Origin: Pseudomonadota bacterium
GTDB lineage: Bacteria > Pseudomonadota > Alphaproteobacteria > Micropepsales > Micropepsaceae
DNA: 20,740 nt
NCBI GenBank assembly: GCA_021808875.1
Contig: JAKBAU010000021.1
Span: forward strand, 1 to 20,740
Direction: 5' to 3'
Shown here: positions 14,100 through 20,740 of the stretch, one piece after another
Layout of the letters: each line of letters opens with the position of its first letter
How positions within the stretch are numbered: position 1 is the stretch's first letter
The notes under the pieces: generated by a model
What the model was told of the DNA's origin: nothing
Databases searched by the model: none
The model's input: the letters and a program-made list of their open reading frames with translations, nothing else
Program-made: the position numbers and the translations under genes

Positions 14100-16852
14100 A
14101 TGCTGTAGAAATTGAGGAGGCCGTATCGAGTCTTGCGCTGCAGCCATTCGACGCCGCCGAGTTTCCGTTCGCCTTCCTTGCCGCCTTCGGCAACAAGGAC
14201 ACCACGATCAAGCGCCTGCGTAAGGGGGAGTCGAACGCGTCCGACCTTCTCGGTGGCCTCCTTCAGCGCAACAACATCCATATGGCGGTGTGTGAACCGG
14301 GCTCGGTGCGCGCCACGCTGACGGCGCTTCGTGAGAGTCCAAAGACCACATCGGCCAAGGCAAAGTTCATCATCGCGACGGACGGCGTTACCCTTGAGGC
14401 CGAGGACCTTGTGAGCGGCGAGACGATAGCGCCCGCCTATCCCGACTTTGCCAAGCATTTCGGCTTCTTCCTGCCGCTCGCTGGCATATCGACTGTAAAG
14501 GAGATCAAGAACAACCCGATCGACGTGAAGGCGACTGGGCGGCTTAACAAGCTTTATGTCGAGCTTCTGAGGGAGAACCCGGACTGGAGTAAGGCCGAGC
14601 GCCGGCACGACATGAATCACTTCATGGCGCGCCTGATATTCTGCTTTTTCGCCGAAGATACAGGCATTTTTCACGGCGAAGGCGTATTTACGGCGACGGT
14701 CGATCGGATGAGCGAGCGGGATGCGTCCAATGCCCATCAGGTGATCAGCACGCTGTTTCGCGCGATGAACACCAAGTCGGCCGACCACGCCGCTGCGAAG
14801 CTGCCGGGGTGGACAACCGGGTTTCCCTACGTCAATGGCGGGCTGTTTTCTGGCAGCGCCGACGTGCCCCGTTTCTCACGGATAGCCCGCAGCTACTTCC
14901 TGCACGCGGGCGAACTCAACTGGCGGGAGATCAACCCCGATATTTTCGGCTCGATGATCCAGGCCGTGGCCGATGACGAGGAACGCGGTGCGCTCGGCAT
15001 GCACTATACCAGCGTGCCGAATATCTTGAAGGTCTTGAACCCGCTCTTTGTCGATGATCTGCGCTCACAGTTGGAGGCTGCCGGCGACAATGCGCGCATG
15101 CTTCTCAACCTGCGCAAGCGCATAGCGAAAATCCGCGTCTTCGATCCGGCGTGCGGTTCAGGCAACTTCCTGGTGATTGCCTACAAGGAGATGCGGGCAA
15201 TCGAGGCCGAGATCAACCGGCGGCGCGGTGAGCCGGATTTCAAGACAGAGATCCCGCTGACCAATTTCCGGGGTATCGAGTTGCGCGATTTTCCGGCAGA
15301 GGTCGCGCGCTTGGCGTTGATTATCGCCGAGTATCAGTGCGACGTGCTCTATCGGGGGCAGAAGGAGGCCTTGGCCGAGTTTCTGCCGCTTGATGCGATG
15401 AACTGGATAACCTGCGGCAATGCGCTCCGGCTCGACTGGCTCAGCATATGCCCTCCAACCGGAACCGGCGTGAAATTTGCGGCTGATGATCTGTTCCATA
15501 CCCCCCTCGATCAGGCGCAGATCGACTTCCAGAATGAAGGTGGCGAGACATATGTTTGCGGAAACCCGCCGTATTTGGGCGGTAAGGGACAATCGAGAGA
15601 GCAAAAGGGTGATTTGGCGGTCGTCTTCCAAGGACAGAGAGCTTTTGGTGAGCTCGATTACGTAGCTGGGTGGTTTGTCAGAGCGGCGCAGTATATTAAC
15701 CAGGAAAATGCAGTAGCAGCATTCGTGGCGACGAACTCGATCAACCAAGGGGCCCAGGTTCACCAATTATGGCCGATACTATATTCAATGGGGGTTGAGA
15801 TAAAATTCGCATATGAGCCGTTCAAATGGGCAAACAATGCCAATTTTAATGCAACCGTGACCTGTAGCATTGTGGCATTGGGGAGAGTCGCAAAAGGAGA
15901 TAAGAAGCTTTTTGGTACTGACGTTGTTCAGACCGCCCAGTCAATTGGGCCTTATCTTATTCCGAATAGAGACGTTATTGTCTTTCAGTCCTTGTCACCA
16001 ATCTCGAGACTTCCCCTCATGCTTACTGGGAACAGTCCTTACGACGGTGGCCACCTGATTTTGACGCTGAATGAGCGCAGAAAACTGACCTCGCTTCACC
16101 CACAGGCTGCCCGCCTCGTGCGACGAATGTGTGGCTCAGCGGATTACATCAATGGCGAGGAGCGCTTTTGCGTGTGGATCGCTGATGAGGACCTGGCACT
16201 CGCCATGAGTATCGATGAGATTCGTAAAATAGTTTCGCAAGTCCGCCAGTCAAGAGAAGACGGCGGGGAAGTGGCGCGAGGCCTTGCAAATATACCACAT
16301 CGCTTCCGTTATACGCACACTGCACTGCAGTCGTTGATTATCGTTCCTCGGGTGTCTTCTGAGCGCAGAGAGTATGTCCCTGCTGGCTCGTTAGATGCCA
16401 GTTGCATTGTCTCAGACGCGGCACTGGCGATATATGATCCGGAGATTTGGATACTGTCACTTCTAGTGAGCAGGCTGCACATGATCTGGGTTCGTGCCGT
16501 CGCAGGAAAGCTGGAAAGTCGTATTAGATATTCGTCCGCCCTTTGTTACAACACCTTTCCTGTGCCGCTGCTAACTGAGCAGAACAAGGCCGACCTCACG
16601 CGCTGCGCCGAGAACATCCTTTTGGCGCGCGAGGCGCATTTTCCTGCGACAATCGCCGATCTCTATGACCCTGACACCATGCCCGTGGACCTTCGCCGTG
16701 CTCACGACGAGAATGACGAGGTGCTCGAACGCATCTATATTGGGCGGCGATTCAAGAACGACACGGAGCGGCTGGAAAAGCTGTTCGAACTCTACACCAA
16801 GATGACGGCCACTCAGCCGCCACCAAAGAAGAAAGGCAGGACGGCGGCATGA
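14096..16852 (+). CDS. MmeI-like class I DNA adenine methyltransferase
   Basis: This codes for 918 residues. The N-terminal 330 residues match the MmeI-like N-terminal and spacer layout (FPFAFLAAFGNKDTTIKRL, NHFMARLIFCFFAEDTGIF, GALGMHYTSVPNILKVLNP). The SAM site is FDPACGSGNFLV (F349-V360) and the catalytic N6-adenine motif is NPPY (490-493). The target-recognition region follows, then a conserved C-terminal part (AENILLAREAHFPATIADLYDPDTMP, RIYIGRRFKNDTERLEKLFELY). I see no clear D-ExK nuclease motif in the N-terminus, unlike true MmeI. It would therefore modify and recognise DNA while the next two genes restrict. Bases about 15560-16550, the recognition region, are visibly AT-richer than both flanks. 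The stop overlaps the helicase ATG. Confidence 0.9.
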   Translation: MNAVEIEEAVSSLALQPFDAAEFPFAFLAAFGNKDTTIKRLRKGESNASDLLGGLLQRNNIHMAVCEPGSVRATLTALRESPKTTSAKAKFIIATDGVTLEAEDLVSGETIAPAYPDFAKHFGFFLPLAGISTVKEIKNNPIDVKATGRLNKLYVELLRENPDWSKAERRHDMNHFMARLIFCFFAEDTGIFHGEGVFTATVDRMSERDASNAHQVISTLFRAMNTKSADHAAAKLPGWTTGFPYVNGGLFSGSADVPRFSRIARSYFLHAGELNWREINPDIFGSMIQAVADDEERGALGMHYTSVPNILKVLNPLFVDDLRSQLEAAGDNARMLLNLRKRIAKIRVFDPACGSGNFLVIAYKEMRAIEAEINRRRGEPDFKTEIPLTNFRGIELRDFPAEVARLALIIAEYQCDVLYRGQKEALAEFLPLDAMNWITCGNALRLDWLSICPPTGTGVKFAADDLFHTPLDQAQIDFQNEGGETYVCGNPPYLGGKGQSREQKGDLAVVFQGQRAFGELDYVAGWFVRAAQYINQENAVAAFVATNSINQGAQVHQLWPILYSMGVEIKFAYEPFKWANNANFNATVTCSIVALGRVAKGDKKLFGTDVVQTAQSIGPYLIPNRDVIVFQSLSPISRLPLMLTGNSPYDGGHLILTLNERRKLTSLHPQAARLVRRMCGSADYINGEERFCVWIADEDLALAMSIDEIRKIVSQVRQSREDGGEVARGLANIPHRFRYTHTALQSLIIVPRVSSERREYVPAGSLDASCIVSDAALAIYDPEIWILSLLVSRLHMIWVRAVAGKLESRIRYSSALCYNTFPVPLLTEQNKADLTRCAENILLAREAHFPATIADLYDPDTMPVDLRRAHDENDEVLERIYIGRRFKNDTERLEKLFELYTKMTATQPPPKKKGRTAA

Positions 16853-18942
16853 TGGCTGACAACCCCACGAACAAGCGAACTATCCCCTCGGTCTCGCTGA
16901 CGACCGCCCGCACGGGTGCCTCAACCCAGGCCGACGCCATGGGCATGCGGTCGATGCAGCAACGCGCCTATGCGCGGCGGGGGGAGCAATACCTCCTTAT
17001 CAATTCGCCTCCGGCTTCCGGCAAGTCGCGTGCGCTCATGTTTGTCGCCCTCGACAAGCTCGCCAATCAGGGGCTTCGCCAGGCGCTCATCGTCGTGCCG
17101 GAGCGCTCGATCGGCGGCAGCTTTGCCGATGAGCCGTTGACGGCGAGCGGGTTTTGGGCGGACTGGACGGTCAAGCCGCAGTGGAACCTTTGCAACGCGC
17201 CGGGTATCGATGAGGTGAAGGTCGCCAAGTCGAAGGTCAAGGCGGTTGCCGAATTTCTTGCCGGCACTGACCAGGTGCTTGTTTGCACCCATGCGACCTT
17301 TCGCTTTGCCGTGGAGGAGCTGGGCGTCGAAGCCTTCGATGACCGGCTGATCGCGATCGACGAGTTCCACCACGTCAGCGCCAATCCCGACAACAGGCTG
17401 GGCAGCCAGCTCAGCCAGTTCATCGCGCGGGACAAGGTCCATATCGTCGCGATGACCGGGTCCTACTTCCGGGGAGATGCTGAACCCGTTCTTGTGCCGC
17501 AGGACGAGGCCAGGTTCCAAACCGTCACCTATACCTATTACGAGCAGCTCAACGGCTACGAGTATCTGAAGTCGCTCGATATCGGCTACTTCTTCTATAC
17601 GGGCCGGTATCTCGACGCGATCATGAAGGTGCTCAATCCGTCGCTGAAGACGATCGTGCACATTCCCAGCGTGAATTCCCGCGAGAGCACGAAGGATAAG
17701 CACAAGGAAGTCGACGAAATCATGGACGCCCTCGGCACCTGGAAGGGTGTCGATCCCGCGACCGGCTTCCATATGATAGCACTGCCCGAAGGGCGCATCG
17801 TCAAGGTAGCTGATCTGGTCGATGACGGCGATCCGGCCAAGCGGTCGAGGGTTCTGACGGCGCTCCGGGACCCGGCACAGCGCAGCAACCGCGATCACGT
17901 AGACATCATCATCGCCCTCGGCATGGCGAAAGAGGGCTTCGACTGGATTTGGTGCGAACATGCCCTCACGGTCGGATATCGCAGCAGCCTCACCGAGATC
18001 ATCCAGATCATCGGGCGCGCCACGCGCGATGCGCCGGGCAAGGAGAAGTCCAGGTTCACCAACCTGATCGCGGAACCGGACGCCGCTGAGGCGCTGGTGG
18101 TCGCAGCCATCAATGACACGCTGAAGGCCATCGCGGCGAGCTTGCTCATGGAGCAGGTTCTCGCGCCACGATTCGAGTTCACCCCGAAGAATGCAGGGGC
18201 CAAGGAAGGCTTCGACTACGGGCCGGTCGGCTATGTCGAGGGCAAGACCAATGTCGGTTTTAGCAAGGAAAGCGGCCAGTTCCATTTCGAGATCAATGGC
18301 CTGGTAACGCCCGAAAGCCCCGAGGCGACCCGTATCTGCCGCGAGGACTTGAATGAGGTCATCACCGCTTTTGTGCAGGACAAATCCGCCCTGGAACGCG
18401 GGCTTTTCGACCGTGAGAACACCCTGCCCGAAGAGCTAACGCAACTGCGGATGGGGAAGATTGTCCGCGACCGCTACCCGGACCTCAGCGACACGGACCA
18501 GGAGGCGATCCGCCAGCATGCGGTCGCGGCGCTGAACCTCACCCAGCAGGCCAAGCAGCTTGCCAGCGGAAACGCCGAGGCTGGGGACGATCTCAAGACC
18601 AATACGGCCCTGCTCGACGGCGTTCGGAAAATCGCGATGGATGTCCGGGATCTGGACATCGACCTTATCGACCGGATCAACCCGTTCGATGCCGCCTATG
18701 CCGTGCTGTCGAAGGCCATGGACGAGAAGACCCTCAAGCAGGTGGCGGCGACAATCGCGGCGAAGCGGGTCAATATCCCGTATGAGGAGGCGCGCGAGCT
18801 GGCGATGCGCGCCGTCAGGTTCAAGCAGGAGCGCGGCCGGGTTCCGGAGATTACCTCCCCGGACGCCTGGGAAAAGCGGTTGGCCGAGGGTGTCGCAGCC
18901 CTGGCCCGCTATCGCGCGGAGAGGCAGGCTTCCAATGTCTGA
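16849..18942 (+). CDS. Superfamily 2 DEAD/DEAH-like helicase of the restriction operon
   Basis: This codes for 697 residues from an ATG overlapping the methyltransferase stop (ATGA). Walker A is SPPASGKSRA (53-62), Walker B is the DEFHH box (171-175), motif III is MTGSYFRGD, and the second RecA domain ends in EIIQIIGRATRD with Arg390 and Arg393. ALGMAKEGFDWIWCEHAL is motif V. This is the translocase type seen in restriction enzymes such as HsdR and Res, but no nuclease domain is visible in the protein. The C-terminal 270 residues are mostly helical and have no known motif; they may dock the methyltransferase or nuclease. The stop lies inside the start of the GIY-YIG gene (8-bp overlap). Co-translation suggests a fixed complex. 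Confidence 0.92.
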   Translation: MMADNPTNKRTIPSVSLTTARTGASTQADAMGMRSMQQRAYARRGEQYLLINSPPASGKSRALMFVALDKLANQGLRQALIVVPERSIGGSFADEPLTASGFWADWTVKPQWNLCNAPGIDEVKVAKSKVKAVAEFLAGTDQVLVCTHATFRFAVEELGVEAFDDRLIAIDEFHHVSANPDNRLGSQLSQFIARDKVHIVAMTGSYFRGDAEPVLVPQDEARFQTVTYTYYEQLNGYEYLKSLDIGYFFYTGRYLDAIMKVLNPSLKTIVHIPSVNSRESTKDKHKEVDEIMDALGTWKGVDPATGFHMIALPEGRIVKVADLVDDGDPAKRSRVLTALRDPAQRSNRDHVDIIIALGMAKEGFDWIWCEHALTVGYRSSLTEIIQIIGRATRDAPGKEKSRFTNLIAEPDAAEALVVAAINDTLKAIAASLLMEQVLAPRFEFTPKNAGAKEGFDYGPVGYVEGKTNVGFSKESGQFHFEINGLVTPESPEATRICREDLNEVITAFVQDKSALERGLFDRENTLPEELTQLRMGKIVRDRYPDLSDTDQEAIRQHAVAALNLTQQAKQLASGNAEAGDDLKTNTALLDGVRKIAMDVRDLDIDLIDRINPFDAAYAVLSKAMDEKTLKQVAATIAAKRVNIPYEEARELAMRAVRFKQERGRVPEITSPDAWEKRLAEGVAALARYRAERQASNV

Positions 18943-20119
18943 TCTTACCGACGATGAATTGCTGGCCAAACTTGGCGTAAGCGTCGAAGCCAAGAAGTCA
19001 GGCGGACGCACACCGCGCGAGGAGCGGATCATCGCCGGGTTCGAGGATATCCAGCGTTTCTTTGAAGCGCATGGCCGTGCCCCGCTGCACGGCGAGGATC
19101 GCGACATCTTCGAGCGTCTTTACGCCGCGCGGCTCGATCGGCTCCGCGCACTCCCGGAGGCGCGCGAACTGCTCGCCGGGCTGGATGTCCAGGGGCTCCT
19201 TGCTCAGTCGCCCGAGTCCCATACGCCCGATATTGAGGCGCTCGACGACGAGGCCCTGCTCGCGGAGCTCGGTGTCGGCGAACCGAGCGAAGACGATATT
19301 ACCGTGCTCCGGCATGTTGGCTCGCAAGAGGAGCGCCGGGCGGCAGAGGAAATTGCAAATCGGGAGAGATGCGAGGACTTCGAGAAATTCGAGCCTCTAT
19401 TCCAAAAGGTTCAGGCCGAGCTTGCCGCGGGCGTTCGCCAGACACGCGAGTTCGAACTGAAGGCGGAGATTCAGCCGGGCAACTTCTTCATCGTGGGCGG
19501 GCAGACGGCATATGTGGCGGAGATGGGCGAGGTGTTCTCCAACGCCCAGGGGCGACGGGACGCGCGTCTGCGCGTGATCTTTGACAACGGCACGGAAAGC
19601 AACCTACTGATGCGCTCCTTGCAGCGCGCGCTTCACAAGGATGAGGCTGGCCGCCGCATTACCAACCCGTCCGCTGGCCCGCTGTTTGGCGACCAGTGGG
19701 AAGAAGACGATATCAAAAGCGGGATCATCTATGTCCTGCGGAGCCTCTCAAATCATCCGTTCGTCGCTGAACATCGCGAACTGATCCACAAGATCGGCGT
19801 GACCGGAGGAAAGGTGGAAACCCGCATCGCCAACGCGGCTCACGACGCCACCTATCTGTTGGCGGAGGTTGAGATTGTCGCGACCTACAAGCTGGCGGAT
19901 ATCAATCGCACCGCGTTGGAAGGCGTCTTCCACCGCATCTTTGCTCCCGTTCAGCTTGATCTCACTATCCCCGACCGCTTCGGGCATCCGGTGCGGCCGA
20001 GGGAGTGGTTCCTCGTTCCGCTTCACGTCATCGACGAGGCCGTGCAACACGTTCGCGACGGCTCCATCACGGGTATGATCTATGATCCAAAGACTGCTCG
20101 TTTGGTGCGCGCAGAGTAA
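18935..20119 (+). CDS. GIY-YIG nuclease (T5orf172/Mug113-like)
   Basis: This codes for 394 residues from MSDLTDDELLAKLGV, overlapping the helicase stop by 8 bp, with GAGGCAGG upstream. The nuclease domain is at the C-terminus. GIIYVLRS (263-270) is the GIY strand, HKIGVTGG (285-292) is the second strand in place of YIG, Arg297 in ETRIANA is the likely catalytic arginine and Glu329 in LEGVFHRIF the metal-binding glutamate. EWFLVPLHVIDEAV ends the fold, as in T5orf172-like domains. The N-terminal 250 residues are helical and charged, and contain a peptide repeated twice (LTDDELLAKLGV at 4-15, LDDEALLAELGV at 103-114). As the only nuclease in the operon, it is the likely cutting subunit for the methyltransferase and helicase. 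Confidence 0.88.
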   Translation: MSDLTDDELLAKLGVSVEAKKSGGRTPREERIIAGFEDIQRFFEAHGRAPLHGEDRDIFERLYAARLDRLRALPEARELLAGLDVQGLLAQSPESHTPDIEALDDEALLAELGVGEPSEDDITVLRHVGSQEERRAAEEIANRERCEDFEKFEPLFQKVQAELAAGVRQTREFELKAEIQPGNFFIVGGQTAYVAEMGEVFSNAQGRRDARLRVIFDNGTESNLLMRSLQRALHKDEAGRRITNPSAGPLFGDQWEEDDIKSGIIYVLRSLSNHPFVAEHRELIHKIGVTGGKVETRIANAAHDATYLLAEVEIVATYKLADINRTALEGVFHRIFAPVQLDLTIPDRFGHPVRPREWFLVPLHVIDEAVQHVRDGSITGMIYDPKTARLVRAE

Positions 20120-20740
20120 TGCCAACGGCCCCTGTTCCTGACTCTCGACGGCCTTCCCGAAAGGCTGTTGTCCTGATCCGGCGGCACTGCTCCGCCCGGC
20201 GGTGTGCTCAGGGCCAAGCCGATCAGCGCGCGTGTGAACACGCCGCGCCACAACACACCCGATTTGCGCGACGAGAGGGAGCCGCCGTTCGCCGATCAGC
20301 CGCGGTATGGCAGCAAATGCGCCTGCCGAGATCGGCGGTGCAACCCTTGCCCCATACGCCAGGTATCGACAGGATTCATCAGATTGTCCGTTGGAGTGCC
20401 AAGGCCGCCGGCAGCGGAGCGCAACAAGAGGGAGCCTTGCCGCCTTTCTCATGGCTGCGGGGGGGGCCGAATCAGGGTATGTCTATAGGGTGAGACACGA
20501 AAATCGACACGGATTTCCTACACAGCTTCTACACAGCCGAAAACGACACTTTTATTGTGTGCAATATCAGTGTCTTACGATGGCAATCTCTCCCCTTGCG
20601 GGAGGGGGGGGGCAGGGGCAGGGGGCAGGGGCAGGGGGCTGCCGCCCGCTGTGCCACGGCCGCCGGCCTGGCCCCGCTCCGCCCAACGCCCGACCAAACC
20701 GGCACGCCGCCCCAACCCTTCCCGCAACGGGAGGGGAGAA
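20120..20740. other. Gene-free right end with AT-richer patch
   Basis: No convincing gene is seen in these 621 bases; the open frames on either strand lack family motifs. At 20495-20549 five ACAC motifs recur 11-15 bp apart, including CTACACAGC twice (20518-20526 and 20529-20537). GACACT (20545-20550) pairs with AGTGTC (20569-20574). This patch is less GC-rich than its surroundings and could hold protein-binding sites. No clear terminator for the operon ending at 20119 was found. Confidence 0.5.
20600..20638 (+). repeat. G-rich tandem repeat (GGGGCA units)
   Basis: Runs of four to eight G separated by CA or A repeat at least five times on the plus strand, so a G-quadruplex is possible. Short tracts of this kind are prone to slippage and sequencing error. 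Related motifs, CTCCCCTTGCGGGAGG before it and CCCGCAACGGGAGGGG at the window end, are imperfect inverted copies of each other. Confidence 0.7.

Noticed and set aside
16921..18285. 454-codon minus-strand open frame
   Set aside because: It lies wholly opposite the helicase gene, whose motifs are unambiguous; high GC creates long antisense frames.
20375..20402. GFIRLSVGV reading, as in the C-terminus of Cys/Met-metabolism PLP enzymes
   Set aside because: The match is nine residues only, with no supporting sequence on either side.
19748..20452. 234-codon minus-strand open frame
   Set aside because: Half is antisense to the GIY-YIG domain and the rest shows no recognisable motif.

Overview
The window is GC-rich, tightly packed DNA. 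The relaxases, the Ti/RSF1010-like transfer origin and the family types of the genes suggest an alphaproteobacterial plasmid or integrative mobile element. The species cannot be read from the sequence. No rRNA, tRNA, CRISPR array or housekeeping gene was seen.

Left part (1-4607), DNA transfer. The window opens inside a large relaxase-helicase (HUH motif, then a TraA/RecD-like SF1 helicase). A second, complete mobilization module follows: a small TraD-like accessory gene (minus strand) and a MobQ-type relaxase (plus strand) diverge from a predicted oriT at 2695-2727. The coupling side lies further right on the minus strand: a VirD4/TraG ATPase without N-terminal membrane helices (8529-9896), directly preceded in its operon by a polytopic membrane protein (9903-10850).

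Middle part (4655-8431), cargo and scars between the two transfer blocks. It holds the decayed remains of an AbrB-type antitoxin/Doc toxin pair. Next is an intact three-gene minus-strand operon: a lipoprotein, a papain-like cysteine protease and a protein with three C-terminal membrane helices. Its function is not recognised, and it is one of the two best candidates for an undescribed system. A transposase graveyard follows: an IS5-like N-terminus abutting an ISAs1-like C-terminus. The latter is split by a 146-bp IS66-like MITE whose removal restores the reading frame.

Right part (11308-20119), a defence block on the plus strand. An AbiEi/AbiEii toxin-antitoxin pair is preceded by a promoter inside two 30-bp dyads. 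Then comes one overlapping gene chain: serine recombinase, 15-codon mini-ORF, MmeI-like adenine methyltransferase, SF2 helicase and GIY-YIG nuclease. The last three look like a multi-subunit restriction-modification system: the methyltransferase would recognise and modify DNA, the helicase would translocate, and the GIY-YIG protein would cut. The start-stop overlaps make the recombinase the first cistron of that operon, which is unusual. The specificity region of the methyltransferase is AT-richer than its surroundings, suggesting exchange of that part.

The last 620 bases hold no convincing gene. They contain an AT-richer stretch with phased ACAC motifs and a G-rich tandem repeat.
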